64,000 bases of DNA, taken from Streptomyces sp. NBC_01016 (GTDB lineage: Bacteria > Actinomycetota > Actinomycetes > Streptomycetales > Streptomycetaceae). Every line of letters starts with the position of its first letter. The first letter of the stretch is position 1. The notes beneath the pieces were generated by a model, which saw nothing but the letters and a program-made list of their open reading frames with translations, was not told where the DNA came from and searched no databases. A program made the position numbers and the translations under genes. Shown piece after piece: positions 1-10,486 of the stretch. Location of the stretch: the NCBI RefSeq assembly GCF_026341035.1, contig NZ_JAPEOQ010000001.1, positions 3,844,001-3,908,000 of the forward strand. The letters run 5' to 3'.

Positions 1-1
1 C

Positions 2-481
2 GACCGCCTCGTCGAGGCGAACGAACGGTACGCCGCCGCGTTCACCGATCCCGGCATGGACGCCCGCCCGGTCCTGGAGGTGGCCGTCGTCGCCTGCATG
101 GACGCGAGGATCGATCTGCACGCCGCGCTCGGCCTGGGACTCGGCGACTGCCACACCGTCCGCAACGCGGGCGGTGTGGTCACCGACGACACCATCCGCT
201 CGCTGGCCATCAGCCAGCGGGCGCTCGGCACCCGCAGTGTGGTGCTGATCCACCACACCGGCTGCGGACTCCAGTCGCTGACCGAGGAGTTCCGGCACGA
301 GCTGGAACGCGAGGTCGGTCAGCGGCCGACGTGGGCGGTGGAGGGCTTCACCGACGTCGACCAGGATGTGCGGCAGTCCCTGCGGAAGGTGCGCACGTCG
401 CCGTTCCTGCCGCACACCGGCGACGTCCGCGGGTTCGTCTTCGACGTGGCGACGGGGCTGTTGCGGGAGATCACCGCGTAG
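2..481 (+). CDS. beta-carbonic anhydrase, 5' end cut by window
   Basis: The frame is already open at base 2, so the true start lies just left of the window; the first visible residues (DRLVEANERYAAAF) are the N-terminal helix of the short bacterial beta-carbonic anhydrase form, so only a few residues are missing. The zinc site of the beta class is visible: Cys-x-Asp-x-Arg in CMDAR (Cys codon at 95) and His-x2-Cys in HHTGC (around 248-265). The enzyme interconverts CO2 and bicarbonate in the cytosol. It stands upstream of genes whose pathway would release CO2, but 137 bases separate it from the next gene and co-transcription is not shown. Family assignment is firm; the in vivo role is not. Confidence 0.88.
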   Translation, partial: DRLVEANERYAAAFTDPGMDARPVLEVAVVACMDARIDLHAALGLGLGDCHTVRNAGGVVTDDTIRSLAISQRALGTRSVVLIHHTGCGLQSLTEEFRHELEREVGQRPTWAVEGFTDVDQDVRQSLRKVRTSPFLPHTGDVRGFVFDVATGLLREITA

Positions 482-558
482 CCCCAACTCGCCGTCCTTG
501 CAAGGTGGTTGAAACTCGGCCGCGCACACCTCTGGCCCCGCCGGACCGCATCGGAATA

Positions 559-568
559 CTGTATGCAA
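559..568. promoter_or_regulatory. possible operator, CTGTATGCAA
   Basis: The sequence CTGTATGCAA lies about 50 bases upstream of the acyl-CoA dehydrogenase-like gene. It resembles the centre of the perfect palindrome found before the formate dehydrogenase operon (CTGTATACAG at 1414-1423). One regulator could act at both; this is inference from two similar 10-mers. Confidence 0.25.
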
Positions 569-618
569 TTACTGCGCCGCATCGCGGCAGCTCACAAATC
601 TGACGAGGGGGTCGCCCC

Positions 619-1341
619 GTGTCGTACCGCACCGCACTCGCTCACGTCCTGACAGGCGCCGTCGCATCCGGCGGCGAACCGGCCCGCATGCAAGGCAGAT
701 TCCCCCGGTCCGGCGTCACCGCGCTCGGCCGCGCCGGACTGCTCGGCCTCACCGTCGCCCCCGAACTCGGCGGTGGCGGGCGGGGGTTGGTCGAAGCCGC
801 CGATGTCGTGGCCCGCGTCGCACACGTCTGCCCGGCCGCCGCGACCGTGCTCCGCTCGCACTACGCGGCGGTGGCCGTCGTCGAGGCGTGCGGCGGCGCC
901 TGGGTGCGCGCCGAGATCGCCGCCGGGCGTCATCTCTGCTCGCTGGCCCTGGAGGAGGACGGGCCGGAGACGACGGCGCGCCGCACCGGCGAGGTCGTCA
1001 CCCTGCAAGGCCGCAAGCGCCATGTGGTCGCCGCGGGCGAGGCCGACAGCTACCTCTGGTCGAGCGGACCGGCCGGGGTCGGGATGGGAGGGCGGAGCCT
1101 GTGGCTGGTCCCGGCCCACGCCCCCGATCTGTACGTGCCGGCCCGGGCGGCTGGTCCTGGCCCGAGCGGCAGCGCGACCTCGACGGTCTGCGCCGACCCC
1201 GTGCGGGTACCCGCGTCGGCCCTGCTCGGGGAGGACGGGGGCGGCGAGCACCTTGTGCGGGACCTCGTCCTGCCGTGGCTGACGGAACTGGCCGCCGTGA
1301 CGGACCAAACGGACCAGGAGCCCGTGCTCGTGGCCTCGTGA
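619..1341 (+). CDS. half-size acyl-CoA dehydrogenase-like protein
   Basis: 240 aa starting at GTG behind a purine-rich site (GACGAGGGGG). The N-terminal part (GRAGLLGLTVAPELGGGG, about residues 35-52) is the helical N-domain of acyl-CoA dehydrogenases, followed by the middle beta domain with a VPASALLGEDG segment near residues 195-206. The chain stops after that: the C-terminal four-helix domain, which carries the catalytic base and much of the FAD dimer contact in the family (about 380 aa normally), is absent. No continuation was found in other frames downstream, so this looks like a naturally short homologue rather than a fresh frameshift. Related short proteins could be flavin-binding accessory proteins or degenerate enzymes; no substrate can be named. 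It precedes the formate dehydrogenase operon on the same strand. Confidence 0.6.
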   Translation: MSYRTALAHVLTGAVASGGEPARMQGRFPRSGVTALGRAGLLGLTVAPELGGGGRGLVEAADVVARVAHVCPAAATVLRSHYAAVAVVEACGGAWVRAEIAAGRHLCSLALEEDGPETTARRTGEVVTLQGRKRHVVAAGEADSYLWSSGPAGVGMGGRSLWLVPAHAPDLYVPARAAGPGPSGSATSTVCADPVRVPASALLGEDGGGEHLVRDLVLPWLTELAAVTDQTDQEPVLVAS

Positions 1342-1410
1342 ACACCGGCCCGGTGTACGGAAGTCGGTCGATCGACTCCGCTCGATTTCGTCCCGCTTCT
1401 TTACACCGGG

Positions 1411-1426
1411 CTTCTGTATACAGAAG
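1411..1426. promoter_or_regulatory. 16-bp perfect palindrome before fdsG
   Basis: CTTCTGTATACAGAAG is a perfect 16-bp palindrome, followed at once by a further TCTGTAT half. It lies 50-65 bases upstream of the first fdsG start. Palindromes centred on TGTATACA are typical of FadR-type GntR operators, so this is a likely repressor site for the formate dehydrogenase operon. The cognate regulator is not obvious in the window. Confidence 0.55.
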
Positions 1427-1475
1427 TCTGTATGGGGTAGTGCTGGGGTCCCCTGCACCCGCGCCGGAGGCCCGC

Positions 1476-1970
1476 ATGACGGAAGGCGGATCGATCATGA
1501 CGACCAGCGGGACGGACGTGTCGGTCGAGGGCGTGGTGAGGAGAGCGGCGGCCGCGCACCGTGGCGAGCGCGGCGCGCTGCTGCCCGTACTCCACGCCGT
1601 ACAGGCCAAGTTGGGGTGCGTACCGCAGGAGGCGATCCCCGTCCTCGCCGACGAGTTCAACCTCTCGCGGGCCGACATCCACGGAGTGGTGACCTTCTAC
1701 CACGACTTCCGCCGTGAGCCCGCGGGCCGCTCCACCGTCCGCATCTGCCGCGCCGAAGCCTGCCAGGCCCTGGGCGCCGACCGCCTGTTGGGCCACGTAC
1801 GGGAGTCGGGTCTGACGCTCGGCGAAACAAGTGCCGACGGCACTGTCACCGTCGACCAGGTCTTCTGTCTCGGCAACTGCGCGCTCGGCCCCTCGGTGGA
1901 GGCGAACGGTCGGCTGCACGGGCGTGTGACCCCGGCCCGGCTCGGCGCGATCCTCAACGGGACGGTGTGA
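1476..1970 (+). CDS. fdsG: NAD-dependent formate dehydrogenase gamma subunit
   Basis: 164 aa NuoE-like subunit with a thioredoxin-fold [2Fe-2S] domain. The four cluster cysteines occur as C-x4-C in RICRAEACQALG and C-x3-C in VFCLGNCALG. It passes electrons between the FMN/NADH subunit and the rest of soluble Mo formate dehydrogenase. Two starts are possible: ATG 1476 after GGAGG (1466-1470), or ATG 1497 after GGAAGGCGGA (1481-1490, six-base spacing); both have good ribosome sites and would give 164 or 157 aa. First gene of a four-gene operon; only three bases separate it from fdsB. Confidence 0.9.
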   Translation: MTEGGSIMTTSGTDVSVEGVVRRAAAAHRGERGALLPVLHAVQAKLGCVPQEAIPVLADEFNLSRADIHGVVTFYHDFRREPAGRSTVRICRAEACQALGADRLLGHVRESGLTLGETSADGTVTVDQVFCLGNCALGPSVEANGRLHGRVTPARLGAILNGTV

Positions 1971-1973
1971 CAA

Positions 1974-3595
<1,622 letters not shown>

Positions 3596-3599
<4 letters not shown>

Positions 3600-6406
3600 C
3601 GCTTCTGAAGGAACCCGACTTCGGCACTCCGGAACGCCCCGGAGCGCCCACGGTCTCGGTGGAGATCGACGGACAACAGGTGATGGTCCCGGAGGGCACG
3701 TCCGTGATGCGGGCGGCCGCCGAGGCCGGCATCGAGGTACCGAAACTGTGCGCCACCGACAGCCTGGAGGCGTTCGGCTCCTGCCGGCTGTGCGTGGTCG
3801 AGATCGACGGTCGGCGCGGCACCCCCGCGTCCTGTACGACACCGTGTACGGACGGCATGTCGGTGAAGACGCAGACCCCGAAGGTGGAGAAGCTCCGCCA
3901 GGGCGTCATGGAGCTGTACATCTCCGACCACCCGCTCGACTGCCTCACCTGCCCCGCCAACGGAGACTGCGAACTCCAGGACATGGCAGGCGTGGTGGGC
4001 CTGCGCCAGGTCCGCTACGGCTACGAGGGTGCCAACCACCTCGACGCCGAGAAGGACACCTCCAACCCGTACTTCGACTTCGACCCGTCGAAGTGCATCG
4101 CCTGCTCGCGGTGTGTGCGTGCCTGTGACGAGACACAGGGCACGTTCGCGCTGACCATCGAGGGGCGCGGCTTCGAGTCGAAGGTGTCGGCGGGCGCGGG
4201 GGAGTTGTTCATGGACTCCGAGTGCGTGTCCTGCGGCTCCTGCGTCCAGGCCTGCCCGACGTCAACTCTCCAGGAGAAGTCGGTAGTTGATCTCGGCATG
4301 CCGACGCGGTCCGTCGTCACCACATGCGCGTACTGCGGTGTCGGCTGCTCGTTCAAGGCCGAGCTGCGCGGCGACGAACTCGTCCGCATGGTCCCCCACA
4401 AGGACGGCGGCGCCAACGAGGGCCACTCCTGCGTCAAGGGCCGCTTCGCCTTCGGCTACGCCACCCACCCCGACCGCAAGCTCAAGCCCATGGTCCGCGA
4501 CCGCATCACCGACCCGTGGCGCGAGGTCGAGTGGGACGAGGCGATCGGCACGGTGGCCCGCCGCTTCCAAGAGATCCAGGGCCGGTACGGCTCCGGCTCC
4601 ATCGGCGCCATCTCCTCCTCCCGCTGCACCAACGAAGAGGTGTACGTCGTCCAGAAGATGGTCCGCGCCGCCTTCGCCAACAACAACATCGACACGTGCG
4701 CCCGCGTCTGCCACTCGCCGACCGGCTACGGGCTCAAGCAGACCTTCGGCGAATCGGCCGGCACCCAGGACTTCCGGTCCGTCGCCGAGGCCGACGTCAT
4801 CATGGTCATCGGCGCCAACCCCACCGACGGCCACCCGGTGTTCGCCTCCCGGATGAAGCGCCGCCTGCGCGAGGGCGCCAAGCTGATCGTCGTCGACCCG
4901 CGCCGCATCGACCTGGTGCGCTCCCCGCACATCGAGGCACAGCACCACCTCCAGCTGCGCCCCAGCACGAACGTCGCCGTCGTCAACGCGATGGCGCACG
5001 TCGTCGTCACCGAGGGCCTCGTCGACGAGAACTTCGTCGCGGAGCGCTGCGAAGGTTACGAGGACTGGGCCGAGTTCGTGTCCCGCCCGGAGAACAGCCC
5101 CGAGGCGACGGAGGAGATCAGCGGCGTCCCGGCCGCCGAACTGCGCGCGGCAGCGCGCCTCTACGCGTCCGCGGGCAACGGCGCCATCTACTACGGCCTC
5201 GGTGTCACCGAGCACAGCCAGGGCTCGACGATGGTCATGGGAATGGCCAACCTCGCGATGGCCTGCGGCAACATCGGCCGCGACGGCGTCGGCGTCAACC
5301 CGCTGCGCGGGCAGAACAACGTACAGGGCTCCTGCGACATGGGCTCCTTCCCGCACGAGCTGCCCGGCTACCGGCACATCTCCGACGACGCGGTGCGTGG
5401 TGTCTTCGAGAACCTGTGGGGCCGGGACCTCCTGCCGGATCCGGGCCTGCGCATCCCCAACATGTTCGACGCGGCGATCGAAGGCGACTTCCGCGGCCTG
5501 TTCGTGCACGGCGAGGACATCGCCCAGTCGGACCCGAACCTCCAGCACGTCACGGCGGCCCTCGCAGCCATGGAACTCGTCGTGGTCCAGGACCTGTTCC
5601 TCAACGAGACGGCGAAGTTCGCCCATGTCTTCCTGCCCGGCGCCTCCTTCCTGGAGAAGGACGGCACGTTCACCAACGCCGAGCGGCGCGTCAACCGCGT
5701 GCGGTCGGTGATGCCGCCGAAGTCCGGGAAGCACGAGTGGCAGATCGTGTGCGAGATCGCCACCGCCATGGGCTACGCCATGGACTACGACCACCCGTCG
5801 CAGATCATGGACGAGATCGCCTCGGTGACCCCGACGTTCGCGGGTGTCTCCTTCGACCTCATCGACAAGCTCGGCAGCATCCAGTGGCCGTGCAACGCGG
5901 AGGCCCCCGAGGGCACACCGACCATGCACGTGGACTCCTTCACCCGCGGCAAGGGAAAGTTCGCGGTCACCTCCTACGTACCGACCAACGAACGCAGCAC
6001 GCGCCGCTTCCCGCTGGTCCTCACCACGGGCCGCATCCTCAGCCAGTACAACGTCGGCGCGCAGACCCGCCGCACCGGCAACGTCGCCTGGCACCCCGAG
6101 GACATCCTGGAGGTGCACCCGCACGACGCGGAGGAGCGCGGCATCACCGACGGCGACCTCGTCACGATGTCCAGCCGCGTCGGTGCGACGACGCTGCACG
6201 CGCAGATCTCCGACCGCATGCCACCAGGTGTCGTCTACACCACCTTCCACCACCCGGTGACGGGCGCGAACGTGGTGACGACCGAGAACTCCGACTGGGC
6301 GACCAACTGCCCGGAGTACAAGGTCACGGCCGTGCAGGTCGGTCTCGCGCCGAAGGCCCGGGCCGCCCGCGAGGCGGCGGACGACCTCGTCACGGTGGTG
6401 GACTGA
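3596..6406 (+). CDS. fdsA: formate dehydrogenase alpha subunit, Mo-bis-MGD
   Basis: 936 aa catalytic subunit. In order: an N-terminal [2Fe-2S] ferredoxin domain (Cys 52, 63, 66, 80), a NuoG-type His/Cys cluster region (HPLDCLTCPANGDC), two [4Fe-4S] motifs (CIACSRCVRAC and CVSCGSCVQAC), the Fe-S segment of the molybdopterin domain (CAYCGVGC plus a later HSCVKG), the large bis-MGD domain, and a molydopterin-dinucleotide-binding C-terminus. The Mo ligand is a cysteine (Cys372 in RVCHSPT), not selenocysteine. The enzyme oxidises formate to CO2 in the cytosol and, with FdsB and FdsG, reduces NAD+. The ATG chosen overlaps the fdsB stop. No fdhD/fdsC maturation gene is present next to it. Confidence 0.95.
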
Positions 6407-6407
6407 C

Positions 6408-6620
6408 ATGGCGGGCACCGTCCCGGCGGAACGCCGGATGGCGAACGACATCGCCGCGAACCAGGGCCATCTGTCGGACGCGGCGGCGGCCGAGGCGATC
6501 GCCGGACACGTCACGAAGTTCTGGGACCCGAGGATGCGGCAGCGGCTCTACGCGCTCGTGGACGACGGAGCGGACGGCTTCGACCCGCTCGTGGTCGCGG
6601 CCGTGAAGCTCATGCGCTGA
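6408..6620 (+). CDS. fdsD: formate dehydrogenase delta subunit
   Basis: 70 aa starting at ATG one base after the fdsA stop. The sequence MANDIAANQGH, then an HVTKFWDPRMR segment, is characteristic of the FdsD/FdhD-delta small subunit found last in fds operons. It has no cofactor motif; in the family it is needed for a stable or mature soluble formate dehydrogenase. A strong hairpin follows, so it is the last gene of the operon. Confidence 0.88.
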   Translation: MAGTVPAERRMANDIAANQGHLSDAAAAEAIAGHVTKFWDPRMRQRLYALVDDGADGFDPLVVAAVKLMR

Positions 6621-6643
6621 GGCCCTCCCGGGCCACCTTCCCA

Positions 6644-6679
6644 GCGGCCGCCGCGCGACAGGGCACGCGCGGCGGCCGC
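6644..6679 (+). terminator. hairpin after the fds operon
   Basis: A perfect 14-bp stem (arms 6644-6657 and 6666-6679, GCGGCCGCCGCGCG and its complement) with an eight-base loop, 24 bases after the fdsD stop. There is no long T tract, as is common for streptomycete terminators. Confidence 0.6.
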
Positions 6680-6802
6680 GCCCATTTCTGCATCTCCGTA
6701 CGTCGTGCCATCGGGCACCCCCGTGCTGTGCGGCGCGCGGGTGCGACAGCCGACGGCATGCGTGCACGTACCTCCACACCCTCGAACCCAGGAGGCACCA
6801 CG

Positions 6803-7774
6803 ATGAAGATCGCAGTTGTCGGCGCCGGAGCCATCGGCGCGTACGTCGGCGCGGCCCTGCACCGCGGCGGCGCGGACGTGCACCTCGTCGCGCGCAAGGA
6901 CCATCTGCGCGCCATCCAGGCGGAAGGCGTCCGCGTGCTCAGCCCGCGCGGCGACTTCACCGCCCACCCGCACGCCACCGACGACCCGAACGAGATCGGC
7001 CCCGTGGACTACGTGTTCCTCGGCCTCAAGGCCCACTCGTACCCGTCGTGCGGCTCGCTCGTCGCCCCGCTGCTCGGCGAACACACCGCGCTGGTGGCCG
7101 GGCAGAACGGCGTCCCGTGGTGGTACTTCCACAAGCTGACGGGCCCGTACGAGGGTCGGCGCATCGAGGCGGTCGACCCGGGCGGCGCGACGAGCAAGGT
7201 GCTGCCGCCCGAGCGCGCGATCGGCTGCGTCGTCTACCCGGCCACGGTCATCGAATCCCCGGGCGTCATACGGCACTTGGAAGGCACCCGCTTCTCCATA
7301 GGGGAGCCCGACGGCAGTCTCTCGCGACGCTGCACGGACCTCAGCGAGGCCATGGTCGCGGGCGGCCTCAAGTGCCCCGTCGAGCAGAACCTGCGCGACG
7401 ACATCTGGATCAAGCTCATGGGCAACGCGGCCTTCAACCCGATCAGCGCGCTGACCCGGGCCACCATGACCGACATGTGCCGGCACCCACCGACCCGCAC
7501 CATGGTCGCCCGCGTCATGGAGGAGATCCTCGACATCGCCGCCCGCGTCGGCTCGACCCCGGAGATCTCCATCGAGAAACGCCTGCGCGGCGCCGAGGGC
7601 GTAGGAGCCCACAAGACCTCCATGCTCCAGGACCTGGAAGCGGGAAAACAGCTGGAACTGGACGCCATCGTGACAGCGGTGGTGGAGATGGCCGACATCA
7701 CCGGCGCCGAGGCACCCACGCTGCGTGCGATCCACGCGGCGACCGACCTATTGGCACGCACCGTGCTGCCGTAG
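6803..7774 (+). CDS. ketopantoate reductase (ApbA/PanE) family protein
   Basis: 323 aa, ATG start after GGAGG (6791-6795). The N-terminal Rossmann motif is VGAGAIGAYVG, followed by an NADP-type basic residue region, and the second domain has IWIKLMGNAAFNPISAL with the Lys and Asn positions expected for catalysis in this family. True PanE reduces 2-dehydropantoate to pantoate for CoA synthesis, but the family is broad and many members act on other 2-oxo acids. Here it sits between the formate dehydrogenase operon and the LysR gene of the oxalate block, which favours a catabolic role or a role in CoA supply over housekeeping; this is inference. Confidence 0.75.
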   Translation: MKIAVVGAGAIGAYVGAALHRGGADVHLVARKDHLRAIQAEGVRVLSPRGDFTAHPHATDDPNEIGPVDYVFLGLKAHSYPSCGSLVAPLLGEHTALVAGQNGVPWWYFHKLTGPYEGRRIEAVDPGGATSKVLPPERAIGCVVYPATVIESPGVIRHLEGTRFSIGEPDGSLSRRCTDLSEAMVAGGLKCPVEQNLRDDIWIKLMGNAAFNPISALTRATMTDMCRHPPTRTMVARVMEEILDIAARVGSTPEISIEKRLRGAEGVGAHKTSMLQDLEAGKQLELDAIVTAVVEMADITGAEAPTLRAIHAATDLLARTVLP

Positions 7775-7813
7775 CACGCTACGGATGAAGATCACGTGGC
7801 AGAGGAGACGTAC

Positions 7814-8734
7814 ATGCTGTTCCGGCAGTTGGAGTACTTCGTGGCGGTGGCGCGCGAGCGGCACTTCGCACGCGCCGCCGAATCCTGCTACGTCTCCCAG
7901 CCCGCGCTCTCCGCGGCGATAGCCAAGCTGGAGCGCGAGCTGAACGTCACGCTGATCAACCGCGGCCACAACTACCAGGGCCTCACCCCGGAGGGCGAGC
8001 GCCTGGTGGTGTGGGCGAAACGCATCCTCGCGGAGCAGGACGCGTTCAAGGCCGAGGTCGCCGCGGTCCAGTCGGGCATCACGGGAACGCTGCGCCTGGG
8101 CACGGACCCCACGGCGTCGACGACACTGGCACTCCCGGTGGGCGCCTTCTGCTCGGCACACCCTCTGGCAAAGGTCCAGGTCCGCTCGCGCCTCTCCACG
8201 AAAGAACTGCACCGCCAACTCCGCGACTTCGAACTCGACGTGGCCATCGCCCACTTCGACCCGGACGACCAGGAGGGCCTGCAAGTGGTTCCCCTCTACC
8301 AGGAGCGGTACATGCTCCTGGTCTCGGACGACCAGTTCAAGTCCCGTACGAGCAGCCTCACTTGGGCGGACGCGGCGCAGCTCCCCCTGGCACTGCTGAC
8401 ACCCGACATGCGCATCCGCCAGATCATCGACAAGGTCTTCGCGAACAAGGGCCTGGAGGTCACCCCCCAGGTCGAGACCGACTCCATCGCCTCCCTGTAC
8501 GCCCATGTGGGCGGCGGCGAATGGGCCAGCGTCGTGCCCCACACCTGGCTGCGCGCGATGCCGGTGGACGGCCGCACGCGAGCGCTGCCGCTGATCGACC
8601 CGGAGGCGGGCGCCCAGGTCTCGGTGGCCATCCACGCGGGAACCCCGGGCTCGGTGGCGGCGAGGGCGTTCGTGAGCGCGGCGACGGCACTGAACCTGGA
8701 CGAGGTGTTCGAGCAGAGGGTCCCGGCAAATTAA
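7814..8734 (+). CDS. LysR-family regulator of the oxalate block
   Basis: 306 aa from ATG 7814, preferred over the upstream GTG at 7796 because AGGAGA lies at the right distance. The N-terminal winged helix-turn-helix (FRQLEYFVAVARERHFARAAE, then SQPALSAAIAKLEREL) is textbook LysR, and the remaining ~200 residues form the two-lobed effector domain. It ends convergent to the CoA ligase gene. The likely target is the divergent ligase/oxc promoter at 10207-10486, where two copies of a LysR-like dyad occur; the effector would plausibly be oxalate or an oxalyl derivative. Confidence 0.88.
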   Translation: MLFRQLEYFVAVARERHFARAAESCYVSQPALSAAIAKLERELNVTLINRGHNYQGLTPEGERLVVWAKRILAEQDAFKAEVAAVQSGITGTLRLGTDPTASTTLALPVGAFCSAHPLAKVQVRSRLSTKELHRQLRDFELDVAIAHFDPDDQEGLQVVPLYQERYMLLVSDDQFKSRTSSLTWADAAQLPLALLTPDMRIRQIIDKVFANKGLEVTPQVETDSIASLYAHVGGGEWASVVPHTWLRAMPVDGRTRALPLIDPEAGAQVSVAIHAGTPGSVAARAFVSAATALNLDEVFEQRVPAN

Positions 8735-8757
8735 GGCCCGCTTCGGGACGAGAGCCC

Positions 8758-8781
8758 GCGGGGTCCGGGGCAGCGCCCCGA
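8758..8781. repeat. 24-bp dispersed repeat, copy 1
   Basis: A 24-bp element whose core is the hairpin CGGGGC-AGC-GCCCCG. An exact inverted copy occurs at 25690-25713. Copy 1 lies between two convergent genes and could terminate both. Confidence 0.6.
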
Positions 8782-8790
8782 GGCGTCCAC

Positions 8791-10206
8791 TCACCCGTAC
8801 CGCTCCCGCACGGCCAACCGGTCCAACCCTCCCTGCGCCGTCCTCGGCAGGGCGGACACGAAGACGATCCGGTCCGGCACCGCCGCCGCGGCCAACCGCT
8901 GCCGCGAGTACCGCAACACGTCCTCCGCCCCCACACACTCCTCCCCACGCACCACCACCGCGGCCCCGATCCGCTCCCCACCCACCGCGAACACCGCCGC
9001 CTCGGCCACCGACGGACATCCGGCGAGCACATCCTCCACGTACTCGGGCGAGATCGTCCGCCCACCCCGGACGATGAGGCTCTCGATCCGCCCGGTCAAC
9101 GACAGGTACCCGTCCTCGTCGAGCCACCCCAGGTCCCCCGTACGCAACCATCCACCACCCCCACCGGCCACGGAGGGTCCCCGCACCCACACCTCACCCC
9201 GCACCCCGGCCGGACACACCTTCCCGTCCTGGTCGACGACGCGCAGCCGCACCCCGGTCGCCCGCCCCACCGTGCCGTGCTTGAGCGGCCCGCGCTCCGG
9301 CAGCGGCTCGCTGGAGATCTGGTGCGCGGCCTCGGTCATCCCGTACGCGGACAGCAGTGGCGCGCCGAACATCCGCTCAAGGGCCCGCTGGGACGCGGCG
9401 TTGAGCGGCGCGCCACAACTGCGTACGAACCGCAGCGGCGGCGGCGCCCCCACGTCGGCTGCCTCCGACGAGCGGTCGAGCAGCGCCTCGTGGATCGTCG
9501 GCACCGCCGTGAACCAACTCGCCGCCGCCGCCCGCAGATCCGCCCAGAACGTCTCGGCCGAGAACCGCCCGCCTGCCGGCAGCAGCACACACCCCCCGCT
9601 GGCGAGCGTGGACAGGAGCGAGGCGAAGAGCCCGTGCCCGTGGAAGAACGGCATGACCGCGACGGTCGCGTCGTCGGGCCCCAACGCGTAGGTGCCGCAG
9701 ATGTTGTTGACGGACGCCGCCACATTGGCGTGCGTGAGCGGCACCATGCGGGCGCGGCCCGTGGCCCCCGCGGTGAACAGGACGAGCGCGCCTTCCTTCC
9801 CCGCACGGCGCCGGGCGCCGGCATCAACGCCGACGCCGATGACCCCGTCGCCGCCGAGCACGGCGCTCGCCCCCAAATCACCAACCCGCAACCGCAGTTC
9901 GGCATCCGACAGGCCCGGATCCAGAGGAGCGGCGACCACCCCCGCGCGAGCCGCACCGAGCAGCGCGACCACGAACTCGACGGTGTTGCCCGCGACGAGC
10001 CCGAGCACGTCACCGGCCCCCAGACCCGCGGCGGCGAACCGCCCCGCCTCCTGGTCCGCGAGCGCGCCCAACGCCTCGTACGACAGGGGAACCCGCTCGT
10101 CACCGTGTCGCCCGGTGGTGACGAGCGCGGGAGCGTGGGGCCGCGCACGAGCCTGCCGGTCGAGGAGATCGGCGAGCCCCGTGACGGTCAGGGCCGACGT
10201 GGCCAT
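8791..10206 (-). CDS. oxalate-CoA ligase-like acyl-CoA synthetase with altered active-site motifs
   Basis: 471 aa ANL-superfamily adenylating enzyme; ATG 10206 is chosen because GGGAGG stands eight bases before it. The region YGMTEAAHQISSEPLPERGP and the following VRGEVWVRGPSV resemble the plant/fungal AAE3/Pcs60 oxalyl-CoA synthetase group, and its divergence from oxc supports oxalate activation. Two motifs are unusual. The phosphate loop reads LFTAGATGRARMV where TSGTTGxPKG is normal, and the C-terminal A10 motif reads PRTAQGGLDR, so the adenylation lysine of the usual GK is a glycine. Either the enzyme uses another residue, catalyses only part of the reaction, or has lost activity. Confidence 0.75.
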   Translation of the reverse strand: MATSALTVTGLADLLDRQARARPHAPALVTTGRHGDERVPLSYEALGALADQEAGRFAAAGLGAGDVLGLVAGNTVEFVVALLGAARAGVVAAPLDPGLSDAELRLRVGDLGASAVLGGDGVIGVGVDAGARRRAGKEGALVLFTAGATGRARMVPLTHANVAASVNNICGTYALGPDDATVAVMPFFHGHGLFASLLSTLASGGCVLLPAGGRFSAETFWADLRAAAASWFTAVPTIHEALLDRSSEAADVGAPPPLRFVRSCGAPLNAASQRALERMFGAPLLSAYGMTEAAHQISSEPLPERGPLKHGTVGRATGVRLRVVDQDGKVCPAGVRGEVWVRGPSVAGGGGGWLRTGDLGWLDEDGYLSLTGRIESLIVRGGRTISPEYVEDVLAGCPSVAEAAVFAVGGERIGAAVVVRGEECVGAEDVLRYSRQRLAAAAVPDRIVFVSALPRTAQGGLDRLAVRERYG

Positions 10207-10278
10207 GCCTTCCACCTCCCATCCTCAGCGAGCGTGCGGTCAGCGGCCGCGCACGTCCAATACGCACTCACGAACACC

Positions 10279-10297
10279 CGATAGCAACGGCTTATCA
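10279..10297. promoter_or_regulatory. LysR-type dyad 1, CGATA-N9-TATCA
   Basis: CGATA GCAACGGCT TATCA: an inverted repeat with nine-base spacer and the ATA-N-TAT symmetry of LysR boxes. It lies in the divergent promoter between the CoA ligase gene and oxc and matches the second dyad at 10346-10364. Confidence 0.55.
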
Positions 10298-10345
10298 AGA
10301 CCGAACGACCGCCCACAGCAGGGGATTTGACACCCGCTTGACTCT

Positions 10346-10364
10346 CGATAGACGCCATTTATCG
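10346..10364. promoter_or_regulatory. LysR-type dyad 2, CGATA-N9-TATCG
   Basis: CGATA GACGCCATT TATCG: a perfect five-base inverted repeat with the same nine-base spacer as dyad 1. The centres are 67 bp apart, compatible with two LysR dimers bound to one DNA region. It lies 122 bases before the oxc start. Confidence 0.6.
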
Positions 10365-10486
10365 CCTGGAAGCCGATGGGTCTTGGACGGGGCGCCGCAG
10401 CCTGTCGAAGGTGAGAACAGGAGCCGCACCGGCCGTACGCGCATGAGGCGCACCGGCAGGGACCCGTCCAAGGAGGAACCCGGATC

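Noticed and set aside
4262..6514. 750-codon minus-strand open frame opposite fdsA
   Set aside because: Low-complexity composition and full overlap with a well-conserved gene; an antisense shadow.
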